Source of the DNA: Chitinophagales bacterium
Lineage (GTDB): Bacteria; Bacteroidota; Bacteroidia; Chitinophagales; UBA8649
Length of the DNA stretch: 64,000 nucleotides
Assembly: GCA_020635975.1 (NCBI GenBank)
Contig: JACJYT010000008.1
Coordinates: forward strand, 1-64,000
Direction of reading: 5' to 3'
The notes under the pieces are model-generated. The model did not search any database. It saw only the letters and a program-made list of their open reading frames with translations, and was not told the DNA's origin. Positions 7,591 through 16,492 of the stretch are shown here, piece after piece (position 1 is the stretch's first letter; the number at the start of each line of letters is the position of its first letter). A program made the translations under genes and the position numbers.

Positions 7591-9388
7591 GAAGATTAAT
7601 TTTTTTTCCTAATAAAGATATGAGCAAATATAAGAGTATAAAACCTATCAGATAAAGCAGGTACCAAGGTACTCCAAAAGCAAATAGAACGCCGCCACAA
7701 AGTATGCTTATAAAGCCTACAATCAAAGCATAAGGCATTTGGGTTCTTACATGACTTATATGGTCGCAATGAGAGGAAAGCGAACTGAGAATGGTGGTAT
7801 CTGAAATGGGGGAGCAATGATCACCAAAAACAGAGGCTGCAAGGATAACCGAAACGGTATTCAATAAAACTGGCATAAGCCGTTCTAGGTCGATTTGAGT
7901 TCCATTTACACTGGCAATTTTGATAACAATTGGAATGCATATTGGGTACATTACGGCCATGGTATTCCAACTCGATCCTGTAGCAAAGGATATTAATGCA
8001 GATAAGATGAAAAAGATTAATGGCAACCAATAAGCGTTGAAGTTATCTGGAACCATGGAAGACAGATAATCTGCTGTCTTCAAATTTTCGATTACCCCCG
8101 CTAAGGCCCATGCTAAAATCAAAATAACAACCGCAGGTACCATAGTCTTGAATCCATCAATCATACTTTCCATGCTTTCTTTTAGTCCACTTGCACCACT
8201 AATTAGAGAAACTAGTATAGCAACAGCACAAGCTAAAAAAGAGGCCCAAATTAATGCTTTATACGAATCTGCATTAGAGAGAACTCCTCTTAGTTTTTCT
8301 GTGAGACTAAGCTCACTTGTCCAAATTTCTGGAGAAGAACCTGTTATCAGAAGACCAATAATTACCATAAAAATCAAACTTAAAACCGGAATGGCAGCAT
8401 TTAACCAATGACTAGTTTTGTCTGCCTCTCCTTCAACACTTGTTTTTTGAGGAGAATTAGCCGCCGCTTGTTCTGCTTGTAACATGGGACCAAAATCTTT
8501 CTTCAAATAGATTAGAACAAGCATAAAGAATAAGGTGAAAATAGGGTAATACGCATATTTTAAAGAGCCTAAAAAGATAGAATAAGCACTTTGATCTATA
8601 CTGAGAATATTCTGACTTGCAAGTCCTTTTTCTATTTCCGATAATTGATAACCAATCCATGTGGTTACGAAAGCAATGGCTGCAATTGGTGCCGCTGTAC
8701 TATCTACAATATAGGCTAGTTTCTCTCGAGATACCCTAAACTTGTCGGTAAGAGGGCGCATAGTATTCCCTACCACAAGACTATTGGCATAATCGTCGAA
8801 GAAAATCATACAACCCATTAACCAAGTAGCAAATTGTGCTCTTCGTGCAGACGTGGCCAATTTAGATACTTGACGAACAACGCCATTCATGCCACCATTT
8901 TTTGAAATAATATGTACCATTCCACCAATTAAAACAGAGAAAACAATGATGGATAAATGTCCAGTTTGAAGTTCACCACCATCGGTATATGCAATGGCTT
9001 GAAGCACATAACTGTCTGCTATTTGGAAAAAGCTACTAAAAATCTGTTTGAGCTGAAAACCATTAATGGTAAATACGCCGAAAAAAATACCAAGAACTAA
9101 GGCTATGTGAACCTCCTTAAAAACCAATGCTATAAAAATTGCAATTAAGGGCGGTAAAATGGAAAGCCAAGCAGGGAAGCTCTTTCTTTCATCCCCCTTT
9201 ATCCATTCTAGGCTTTGAGAATCTTCTCGATAGTAAAGTCCATCGCTACTTGCACTTATATCTTCTATTATTTCTTCCTCTCCCTGAGAAAGTGGTAAAA
9301 AGTCTTCGTCGTAATCTTCGTATGGTCCTCCCGCAAAAGAAAAATTATAAAACAGTAAAAAGAGATAGCTTATAAGGATATGTTTCAT
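7580..9388 (-). CDS. NhaC-family Na+/H+ antiporter with secreted acidic N-terminal extension
   Basis: 602 residues with about 12 membrane helices. Family marks include MVHIISKNGGMNGV, FFDDYANSLVVGNTMRPLTD, ATGSSWNTMAVMYPI and FGDHCSPISDTTILSS. NhaC proteins exchange sodium for protons, or an organic acid, across the inner membrane. This one starts with a signal-like segment (ending FSFAGG) and an acidic stretch of about 50 residues before the first transport helix at about 74, a feature of many Bacteroidota members. It overlaps the haem-binding gene downstream. I cannot tell the transported substrate from sequence. Confidence 0.88.
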   Translation of the reverse strand: MKHILISYLFLLFYNFSFAGGPYEDYDEDFLPLSQGEEEIIEDISASSDGLYYREDSQSLEWIKGDERKSFPAWLSILPPLIAIFIALVFKEVHIALVLGIFFGVFTINGFQLKQIFSSFFQIADSYVLQAIAYTDGGELQTGHLSIIVFSVLIGGMVHIISKNGGMNGVVRQVSKLATSARRAQFATWLMGCMIFFDDYANSLVVGNTMRPLTDKFRVSREKLAYIVDSTAAPIAAIAFVTTWIGYQLSEIEKGLASQNILSIDQSAYSIFLGSLKYAYYPIFTLFFMLVLIYLKKDFGPMLQAEQAAANSPQKTSVEGEADKTSHWLNAAIPVLSLIFMVIIGLLITGSSPEIWTSELSLTEKLRGVLSNADSYKALIWASFLACAVAILVSLISGASGLKESMESMIDGFKTMVPAVVILILAWALAGVIENLKTADYLSSMVPDNFNAYWLPLIFFILSALISFATGSSWNTMAVMYPICIPIVIKIASVNGTQIDLERLMPVLLNTVSVILAASVFGDHCSPISDTTILSSLSSHCDHISHVRTQMPYALIVGFISILCGGVLFAFGVPWYLLYLIGFILLYLLISLLGKKINLHEN

Positions 9389-9491
9389 AGTAAATACTTC
9401 TTATAAAGTTTTCTTGAGAGAGTAAATATAAACTTTATTTTACAATACTTAATGAGGCACAATTTAATCCTATTTAATGGATAATTTTTTT

Positions 9492-9499
9492 TACCTTCG
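9492..9499 (+). promoter_or_regulatory. Possible -7 box (TACCTTCG variant)
   Basis: TACCTTCG differs from TAnnTTTG at one base and lies 31 bases before the ATG at 9531. No -33 TTG stands out at the right distance. Confidence 0.35.
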
Positions 9500-9530
9500 G
9501 AGCACTTTTTACCTCCTAGTTTCTCTCTAA

Positions 9531-11789
9531 ATGAACACTTTACATAAAAACTTTACTCGTCCTTCTGATTGGCCAGTAGGAGAAGATATTGATTTAAAAA
9601 TACATGATTTACCGCATGATAGTTCTACAACAGAATGGTGGTATATTAATGCACACATTAAAGCTGAAAATGGAAGAGAATATTCCATTTTTGCATCATT
9701 TTTTAGAAAGTTACTCCAATACGATGAAGAGAAGAAGGAGTTAGATTATGCTCATTCCATCACTTGGGCAATTATAGATCTTGCTAATGAAATGTATTAT
9801 AGTAATTCGCTAATTGATCATCGTTCTCCTGAAATTGGATTAGATCGTTTGAGAAAGGGCGAGATCGTGAAGGATGAAAGGATCCGAAAGTCGGCAATTG
9901 AAATGCTTGAAAAAGGAAATGTACCTTATCCTGATAGGCTCTTTAAGAAGCCAGTAAGCGTTTCTAAATCTCACTTAGATTTGAATTTTGATTCCAACAG
10001 TTTTAAGAAAATTGAGGAAGGTAAATACCAGCTTGATTTAATAGATGAGGAGCACAAAGTGGCTTGCTTTATGGAATTTGACACTTTAAAACCAGTTATT
10101 CGACATGGCGATAATGGGGTAGTTTTTGGTGTTTCTGCGGAGGATATGTTTTACTATTTCCTCCCTCGAAATAAGGCCAAGGGCTACTTGGAAATTGAAG
10201 GAGAGAGAATTCCTTTTAGCCAAGCCTCTGCATGGTACGATCATGAATTTGGCAGAAATAGGGATGAAAAGGAGCAAGAACCCGGAATGAGCAAAGATGT
10301 TGCTTGGAATTGGATTTCTTCGCAATTGAGCAATGGTTATGAATTTACTGCCTATGACCTAATAGATAATAAAAGTGCTGCAGCCTGTGGTTCCTATCTT
10401 ATACTTATTGATCCTGAAGGCAATAGAAAGCAGATTGATAGCTTTCAGCTAAGGCCTAAAGGGGAAGATTGGACTAGTACAAGAACCTTCAACGATTACC
10501 CTTTAGAGTGGGTACTAGAAGCCCCATCTATCGGTTTGTATGTTGAAGCAAAGGCGGTATTTCCACATCAAGAATTTGCTACAGTAATTTCTAAACCGGC
10601 CTTCTGGGAAGGAAGAGTGGAAGTTAGAGGAAGTTTAGCTGGTCAAGAAATTGGTGGTCCTGGCTTTGTAGAGCGCAGCGGTTTTGCAAGCTCAGAAAAT
10701 CTGGAAGAGTTTTTTAAAATAGTAAGTAGGGAAACCATAAAATCGGTGAAACACATTCTTCCTAAAAATCCAGAAGGGGAGAAATTGGCAGAATTGGTTT
10801 CTCGAAAAGATCAGTTGCATTATACCCATGGAATTGATTCTCACGAGTTTTCGAAAGCTTTAATAGAGCCTATTCGTAGCATAATTGATAGGGGAGGAAA
10901 ATCTTGGCGTTCTTATGCAGCTCTAGCATGCGCAGATATTGTAGGAGGAAACTCGCAAAAAGCTATTGATTGGCTTGCCTTACCAGAATTAATGCACGTA
11001 GGGTCTTTAATAGTGGATGACGTAGAAGATAAGTCGGATGTTCGAAGAGGTGGACCAAGTTGCCATAAAATGTATAATGAAGCTGTAGCTATAAATGCTG
11101 GTTCGGCTTGTTATTTTTTAGGACAAATTGTAATCTATCAAGCAGAGGAACTAGAAGCAGATAAAAAGCTAAGAATTTATAATCTTTATTTTGAAGCACT
11201 TCGAGCTGCGCATGCGGGACAAGCTTTAGATATCCATGGATTAGACTATATGATGGAGGAAGTTGTGGAGCAGGGTGCAGGAAGAATTTTGGAAGAACGT
11301 ATCTTGGCAATTCATCGACTTAAATCTGCAGCTCCAGCAAGTTACTTGGCGCAAATAGGCGTTATTTTAGGTGGTGGATCGGAAATCCAAATTGCAGGCT
11401 TGGGCGCTTATTATGAAGCCTTAGGTATATCATTTCAAATCATTGATGATACTTTGAATTTGAGAGGATTTAAAGATGGTTTAAAAACAAAAGGAGAAGA
11501 TATTACTGCAGGAAAAATAACTTATCCGGTGGCAAAGGCCATGACTAGATTAAACCAAGAAGATAGAGCACGATTATGGGAAATCGTAAGTGCTAAAACG
11601 GAAAAACTTGAGGAAATACGTGAAGCTGTTAACTTACTAGATAAGGTACAAGCACTTGATGATTGTGTTCAAGAAGCTCAAGATATTTTAAATGATGCTT
11701 GGAAGCTTTTGGATCCCCTAGTAAGAGACTCTATGGTGAAACTTAATTTAAGAGCTTTTAGCTGGTATGTTTTAGATAGGCATTATTAA
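9531..11789 (+). CDS. Fusion: CrtC/AttH-type lipocalin hydratase domain + geranylgeranyl diphosphate synthase-like domain
   Basis: 752 residues in two parts. Residues about 1-385 resemble carotenoid 1,2-hydratase/hydroxyneurosporene synthase (CrtC, AttH lipocalins): TTEWWYIN at 33-40 and WYDHEFG at 235-241, with the second lipocalin half after 260. Residues about 420-752 form an all-helical prenyl diphosphate synthase. The first Asp-rich motif is DDVEDKSDVRRGGP from 496, then HAGQALDI, and the second is DDTLN at 639-643 followed by GEDITAGKITYP. The DDxxN second motif and the DDxED-x-S-x-x-RRG context look like eukaryotic type-III GGPP synthases rather than bacterial IspA/IspB. Inference: it makes a C15-C20 prenyl diphosphate and hydrates or cyclises the product or a derivative. 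The protein is cytoplasmic, with no signal peptide. No frame break is seen, so the fusion is real. Confidence 0.85.
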   Translation: MNTLHKNFTRPSDWPVGEDIDLKIHDLPHDSSTTEWWYINAHIKAENGREYSIFASFFRKLLQYDEEKKELDYAHSITWAIIDLANEMYYSNSLIDHRSPEIGLDRLRKGEIVKDERIRKSAIEMLEKGNVPYPDRLFKKPVSVSKSHLDLNFDSNSFKKIEEGKYQLDLIDEEHKVACFMEFDTLKPVIRHGDNGVVFGVSAEDMFYYFLPRNKAKGYLEIEGERIPFSQASAWYDHEFGRNRDEKEQEPGMSKDVAWNWISSQLSNGYEFTAYDLIDNKSAAACGSYLILIDPEGNRKQIDSFQLRPKGEDWTSTRTFNDYPLEWVLEAPSIGLYVEAKAVFPHQEFATVISKPAFWEGRVEVRGSLAGQEIGGPGFVERSGFASSENLEEFFKIVSRETIKSVKHILPKNPEGEKLAELVSRKDQLHYTHGIDSHEFSKALIEPIRSIIDRGGKSWRSYAALACADIVGGNSQKAIDWLALPELMHVGSLIVDDVEDKSDVRRGGPSCHKMYNEAVAINAGSACYFLGQIVIYQAEELEADKKLRIYNLYFEALRAAHAGQALDIHGLDYMMEEVVEQGAGRILEERILAIHRLKSAAPASYLAQIGVILGGGSEIQIAGLGAYYEALGISFQIIDDTLNLRGFKDGLKTKGEDITAGKITYPVAKAMTRLNQEDRARLWEIVSAKTEKLEEIREAVNLLDKVQALDDCVQEAQDILNDAWKLLDPLVRDSMVKLNLRAFSWYVLDRHY

Positions 11790-11817
11790 TGTTCAGTATC
11801 GAAATGGAAAACTTGCT

Positions 11818-12327
11818 TTAGCTAATTTTTCCTCTTAAGCCAAGCTCAATTACTTCCAAATTTTGTAGGCTGCCCCTATTGATTTCAAAGCGCATAAGGG
11901 TTTTCATTCTATGAAAGCCATGAATTCCAGCTGCTCCTGGATTGATACAAAGCATGTTGTTATATTTTTTATCGCGCATTACTTTGAGTACATGAGAATG
12001 GCCACAAATAAAAACATCGGGAGGCTTAACTTGTAATATATCTCGAACTCTGCTATCATAAGATCCAGGATATCCTCCTATATGCCTGAGCCAAAATTCT
12101 ATCCCATCTATAGTAAATCGTTGATCTAAAGGAAATTCAGCACGAACTTGAATATCATCAATATTGCCATAAACTCCTCTTAATAATTTGAAAGCCCTTA
12201 ACTGATGAATAAGTTTTACATCGCCTACATCACCAAGGTGCCAAATTTCATCTACTGCCTTGAAGTATTCGAATACCAAAGGGTCGAGGTAAGAATGAGT
12301 ATCTGATATAAGTCCGATTTTTAGCAT
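11818..12327 (-). CDS. Metallophosphoesterase, YfcE/MJ0936 family
   Basis: 169 residues with the full calcineurin-like metal-binding set: SDTH (D9, H11), GD at 32-33, GN at 54-55, H82 and GHSH at 109-112. Small proteins of this family are manganese-dependent phosphodiesterases of uncertain natural substrate. The gene starts 12 bases after the HAD phosphatase and is the last gene of the miaA-MFS-HAD run on the minus strand. Confidence 0.9.
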   Translation of the reverse strand: MLKIGLISDTHSYLDPLVFEYFKAVDEIWHLGDVGDVKLIHQLRAFKLLRGVYGNIDDIQVRAEFPLDQRFTIDGIEFWLRHIGGYPGSYDSRVRDILQVKPPDVFICGHSHVLKVMRDKKYNNMLCINPGAAGIHGFHRMKTLMRFEINRGSLQNLEVIELGLRGKIS

Positions 12328-12339
12328 TTATTCTTTTTC

Positions 12340-13023
12340 TTATTTCAAAAAAACTTCCCAATTATCAATAGAATAATTTGACTTTACTCTGGCTTTTTTA
12401 TCTCTTTTATAATTGTACCAGCAGCTGTGATAACCAAAATTTCTAGCGCCTTTTATATCCGATTTAGGGTTATCGCCAATTACTAATACTTTAGATTTAT
12501 CGCCAACAAGGATGCTTTGATGCACCTTGTCAAAGAAAGCTTTGTGTGGTTTCGAAACCCCTAATTCTTCAGATATGAAAATATGTTCAAAGTAGTTTTT
12601 CATGCCATGTTTTTCCAAACGTCGATGTTGGGCGGAACTAAGTCCATTGCTAATTATTGCGAGCTTATGACTTTCCTTTACTTGATCTAGAAACTCTTGT
12701 GCACCATTAATCCAAAAAGAGTAAGTAACCAATTCATCTAAATACGAATTTGCCATGCTTACAGGGTCAATATCTAATTTTGCTTCTTGAATAAAGGCTT
12801 CAAAACGACCATATTTAACTTCATCTGCGGATATTTTTTGCTTTTCGTAGTAATGCCAATATTTGGCGTTTATAGGGTAATAGATTTCATAATAAGCTTC
12901 AAAATTATCTATTTCTAAAGCTTTCATCAAGGCTTTGAATGCTAAGCTAGATGCCTTGTTAAAATCGAGTAAGGTGTTATCTAGATCGAAAAGCAAGTAC
13001 TCATAATTATCCAAGTTCTTCAT
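12340..13023 (-). CDS. HAD hydrolase, YjjG-type pyrimidine 5'-nucleotidase
   Basis: 227 residues from the ATG at 13023. HAD motif I, FDLDNT, has D13 and D15. Motif II is in IISNGLS, the motif III lysine in GVSKPHKAFF, and motif IV in VIGDNPKSDIKGA. A helical cap lies between motifs I and II. The overall pattern matches the YjjG/YfnB nucleotidase group, which dephosphorylates pyrimidine and non-canonical nucleoside monophosphates. An upstream ATG at 13077 lies deep inside the MFS gene and is less likely. The chosen start overlaps the end of the MFS gene by 17 bases. Confidence 0.85.
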   Translation of the reverse strand: MKNLDNYEYLLFDLDNTLLDFNKASSLAFKALMKALEIDNFEAYYEIYYPINAKYWHYYEKQKISADEVKYGRFEAFIQEAKLDIDPVSMANSYLDELVTYSFWINGAQEFLDQVKESHKLAIISNGLSSAQHRRLEKHGMKNYFEHIFISEELGVSKPHKAFFDKVHQSILVGDKSKVLVIGDNPKSDIKGARNFGYHSCWYNYKRDKKARVKSNYSIDNWEVFLK

Positions 13024-14251
13024 TAATCTTATTTTTTTGATAGCTTCTAATAAGCATTTGATAAAAGAAAACGCCAACTACATAAATTGCAGCCGTTAAG
13101 AGTAAAATATAAATATAAGCTATTCCTCTTGCTCGGAGAAAGCCAAAGATGCTAGAACTAATAACCCATGTGCCCGACCAAATAGAACTATGCAAGGCAC
13201 TAATAAGTTCTTGGTTTTTCTTTCCTACATAGTTCATACTTAGTTCTGAAGTTAGTGGTCCGGCTGCATTCATTAAAGGTTGACGTAAAACATAGAAGAA
13301 GGCCGCTAAGTAGCTTATCCATCTATACTCGGCAAACCATTCTGTAAATGCTAAAGCTACTAAGAGAAAAACTGCAAGCATTTGCATTCCAGTCACCATA
13401 ATATTGTAACCAAATTTCTTTTTAAGCTCTGGAATGAAAATCACCGAAAGCGCTACAAGACCAAAAGTTAAAGATCCCAAAAGCGAAAAGGAACAATCGG
13501 TAAAACCATGAACACTTTTAAAAAAAAGATTGATAAAAGGAATCGTGAGACCAGCACCTAATGCAATTAAAAATGCAGGAAGAAGAGCTTTGCTAATACG
13601 TTGGTAATCGTATTCTTTCAAGTTTTGAAGGATGTTCTGTTTTTCTATTTTTTGTTCCGCAATTTTAATTTTTTGGATGAAAAAAATGGCTAAAAAACCG
13701 AGCGCACTAAAGAACAATAAGACACTTTTAAGATGAATATTGATTAAAGAATTACATCGTAAAAAATAGGCAATCAAGCCCGATATAAAGATGCTTAAGC
13801 TGAAACTTTGAAAATATAGCGCTATTGCTTTGGTTTGATTTTCTTCGCTAGCGTTTTGCATGATAAATGGAATGCCTGGGATATGAAAAATTATAAAAGA
13901 AATTCCCCATAAGGACATGCACAAATGGATTAAAAAGCTCTGGTGACTTGCAATAGAAAGTACTAAGAAAATGCCAGCTAAAGGTGTGGCAATAGCACCT
14001 AATTGAAAAAAGCCTTTTAACTTTCTCCCCTTTAGATAAAGTCCTAAAGGAAAGGCGAGAAGGAGTACCCCAAGAAAGCGGCTTCGAATAAAATTGGCAA
14101 TTTCTACATCATTAAAGGATTCTTGAAGGAGATAGAAATTTAGTAATAGAAAAAAAGAAGCGTTACTAAATTGGATAAAGCCTTCAGCCGCTATGAGATA
14201 GAGCACATGCTTTTCTAATTGTTTATAAGAAGCTAAGGTTTTGGTTAGCAA
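13007..14251 (-). CDS. MFS-type transporter
   Basis: 414 residues with about 12 hydrophobic segments, charged loops (PLGLYLKGRKLKGF after the second or third helix) and a central hydrophilic loop near residues 195-215, as in major facilitator proteins. Substrate unknown. The only plausible start is a TTG at 14251, one base after the miaA stop codon; there is no ATG before the first helix. This supports translational coupling to miaA. The 3' end overlaps the HAD gene. Confidence 0.75.
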   Translation of the reverse strand: MLTKTLASYKQLEKHVLYLIAAEGFIQFSNASFFLLLNFYLLQESFNDVEIANFIRSRFLGVLLLAFPLGLYLKGRKLKGFFQLGAIATPLAGIFLVLSIASHQSFLIHLCMSLWGISFIIFHIPGIPFIMQNASEENQTKAIALYFQSFSLSIFISGLIAYFLRCNSLINIHLKSVLLFFSALGFLAIFFIQKIKIAEQKIEKQNILQNLKEYDYQRISKALLPAFLIALGAGLTIPFINLFFKSVHGFTDCSFSLLGSLTFGLVALSVIFIPELKKKFGYNIMVTGMQMLAVFLLVALAFTEWFAEYRWISYLAAFFYVLRQPLMNAAGPLTSELSMNYVGKKNQELISALHSSIWSGTWVISSSIFGFLRARGIAYIYILLLTAAIYVVGVFFYQMLIRSYQKNKINEELG

Positions 14252-14252
14252 G

Positions 14253-15161
14253 TTAAGACATCTTTGCGTTCAAAAATTCTACAAAATTTTCTATTCTAGC
14301 AGCTGGTGTAAACCACGAAATTTCGGCGTCTTTCTTAAACCAAGTCATTTGTCTCTTAGCGTAGTGTCGAGTATTTCTTTTTATCAGATCTATGGCTTCT
14401 TCTTTCGAAATTTTACCCTCTAAAAATTCAAAAATTTCTTTGTAACCTATGGTGTCTAAAGAACTTAAATCCTTTTTATCGAATAGATTTTGTGCTTCTG
14501 CTACCAAACCTTCTGCTATCATAGTATCCACACGATTATTAATTCTTTCGTATAAATTTTCTCTTGACCATTGATAAGCGATTTTAATACTTTGAAACTC
14601 TCTTTTTTTGGCTGATTTATTCGTGAAATTGGAGTAGGCCTGTCCACTGGCATAACATACTTCTAAAGCTCGCATTAGTCTTCTGGGATTGTCTAAATCT
14701 ACTTCTAAAAAATACTTCGGGTCTAGTTGTCGTAGTTCATCTCTTAGGGCTTGAAGTCCGTGTTCTTTATAAAAATTTAAGGTCTTCAATCTCACCTCTC
14801 TTGGAATTTCAGGAAAGGGGTCAATCCCAAAAAGCACAGCATTCAAATACAAGCCAGAACCACCTACTAGGATGGCAACATCATTTTTGCTGTAAATTCT
14901 ATCTAAAACTGCCAGCGCATCTTCTTCAAATTTACCAGCGTTGTAGTTTTGATCTAGATCTAGAACATCAATAAAATGATGCACTACTTCTTCTTGTTCA
15001 CTTTTACTTACTTTAGCGGTACCTATGTCCATGCCTCTATAAAATTGGCGTGAATCTGCCGAAATAATCTCTGTATTATAATGCTTGGCTAGTTCTATCG
15101 CTAAAGATGATTTTCCTGAAGCTGTTGGACCTAAAATCGTGATTAAAAATTTATTTTTCAT
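14253..15161 (-). CDS. miaA: tRNA dimethylallyltransferase
   Basis: 302 residues, the usual family length. The P-loop GPTASGKSS is at 11-19, and the substrate segment EIISADSRQFYRGMDIGTAK follows directly. DNPRRLMRALEV and the C-terminal TRHYAKRQMTWFKK are MiaA hallmarks. The enzyme adds a dimethylallyl group to A37 of tRNAs that read UNN codons. It is the first gene of the four-gene minus-strand operon miaA-MFS-HAD-phosphoesterase. Confidence 0.96.
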   Translation of the reverse strand: MKNKFLITILGPTASGKSSLAIELAKHYNTEIISADSRQFYRGMDIGTAKVSKSEQEEVVHHFIDVLDLDQNYNAGKFEEDALAVLDRIYSKNDVAILVGGSGLYLNAVLFGIDPFPEIPREVRLKTLNFYKEHGLQALRDELRQLDPKYFLEVDLDNPRRLMRALEVCYASGQAYSNFTNKSAKKREFQSIKIAYQWSRENLYERINNRVDTMIAEGLVAEAQNLFDKKDLSSLDTIGYKEIFEFLEGKISKEEAIDLIKRNTRHYAKRQMTWFKKDAEISWFTPAARIENFVEFLNAKMS

Positions 15162-15235
15162 AAGCGTCTTAACAATCTTAAGCTAATTTCAGTTCTTTAC
15201 AATTAATAGTAATAAATTAGCACGAAAGTAGAAAA

Positions 15236-16492
15236 ATGACAAAGTATAAACTAATTTTTTTTAGCTTTCTTCTGATTAATTATGTTCAAGCCCAAGCCTT
15301 AATACAAGGAGTAGTAAGAGATGCTAGTACGAAAGAGAATTTAGAATTTGTTAGTGTTCTACTAAATAATTCCTTTAAAGGAACTAGTACAAATGCTAAG
15401 GGAGAATTTAGCTTAGAAATTCCGGATTATTCCTCTTCAAGGTCTTTTAGTTTTCAGCGCGTTGGTTATCATAGTAAAACACTAAGTATGGTAGAGTTTA
15501 TGCGCTCTGACACCATTTACCTAGAGATAGATGAACAATATTTATCGGAAGTTGTAATTCGACCGGTAAATGCCTTTGAACTGCTTCAAGAAGCTATAAA
15601 AAGAATTCCAGATAATTACTACAGTCAGCCCGTAGCTCAGGATATATTTTATCGCCAATCGGTATTTTTAAATGAGCAATTAAGAGGCTTGGAAGAAAGC
15701 AGATACCATCTTATCAATACCTTTCAAAGACCTAAACTCCCAAGAAGTGTTAGTGTAAAGAAGGCAAGAGGTTTTTCCAACTTAGAAGAATTGAAGGATT
15801 TGGGGAAACTGCTTGCTAATAGTATTGATGAAGATAGTATTAATGTTTTGGAAAGTGGAGAAGGACTTTTAGCTTTTAATCCGAAGCTGGAAGACCTAGT
15901 TAATGATAAGACTGGTGTATTCAATCCGAATGCGGAGAAGTTCTATGTTTTCGATTATGTTGGAATGGTTATAAAAGGTGGAAATGTGATGCACCACATT
16001 GTTTTTGATCAAAAAGAAGGACTTAAAAAAACTTTGTATCAAGGAAGCATGTATATCGATACAGTAAGTTTGGCCATAGTTGAATTTAATTCTAAGCTGA
16101 GTCCAAGCGGTGTAGACTATCAGAAATTAATACCATTAAAATATAGAATGTTGGCGAAACTAGCCGGCTATAGTTTTCAAATCTCGAATCTTGCATTTAG
16201 CGTAGAATATGAAAAATATGAAAATTATTGGATAGTTAGTTCTGGAGATTTTAAGCTCAGCGGAAGCATCTCTAAACGTAAGGAAAAAACGGTTAATGGT
16301 GTACTAAATGTTGATTATACTGTGCTTCGCAACTTCCCTAAAACAGAGTATTACAGCAAGAGTTCTAGTTACGATGTAATTCCTTCTAGTCTTGAAAACT
16401 TTAAAGAAAAGTATTTTTGGGGAGATGCAAATATTCCTTATTTACCACAAAATGTAGAGAACAAGCTTAATAAATTACTTAGGGGTGAGTAA
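15236..16492 (+). CDS. Outer-membrane-associated protein with carboxypeptidase-like regulatory domain
   Basis: 418 residues. A signal peptide ends near residue 21 (VQAQA). Residues about 22-105 are a CarbopepD_reg-like beta-sandwich (IQGVVRDASTKENLEFVSV, GTSTNAKGEFSLEIP, GYHSKTL, then YLSEVVI), the module that opens TonB-dependent receptors and related surface proteins. The remainder (FYRQSVFLNEQL onward) resembles the soluble or barrel region of Bacteroidota proteins that carry this module without a TonB plug. No plug or 22-stranded barrel is present. Function unknown. The stop overlaps the convergent PI-PLC gene by 14 bases. Confidence 0.7.
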   Translation: MTKYKLIFFSFLLINYVQAQALIQGVVRDASTKENLEFVSVLLNNSFKGTSTNAKGEFSLEIPDYSSSRSFSFQRVGYHSKTLSMVEFMRSDTIYLEIDEQYLSEVVIRPVNAFELLQEAIKRIPDNYYSQPVAQDIFYRQSVFLNEQLRGLEESRYHLINTFQRPKLPRSVSVKKARGFSNLEELKDLGKLLANSIDEDSINVLESGEGLLAFNPKLEDLVNDKTGVFNPNAEKFYVFDYVGMVIKGGNVMHHIVFDQKEGLKKTLYQGSMYIDTVSLAIVEFNSKLSPSGVDYQKLIPLKYRMLAKLAGYSFQISNLAFSVEYEKYENYWIVSSGDFKLSGSISKRKEKTVNGVLNVDYTVLRNFPKTEYYSKSSSYDVIPSSLENFKEKYFWGDANIPYLPQNVENKLNKLLRGE

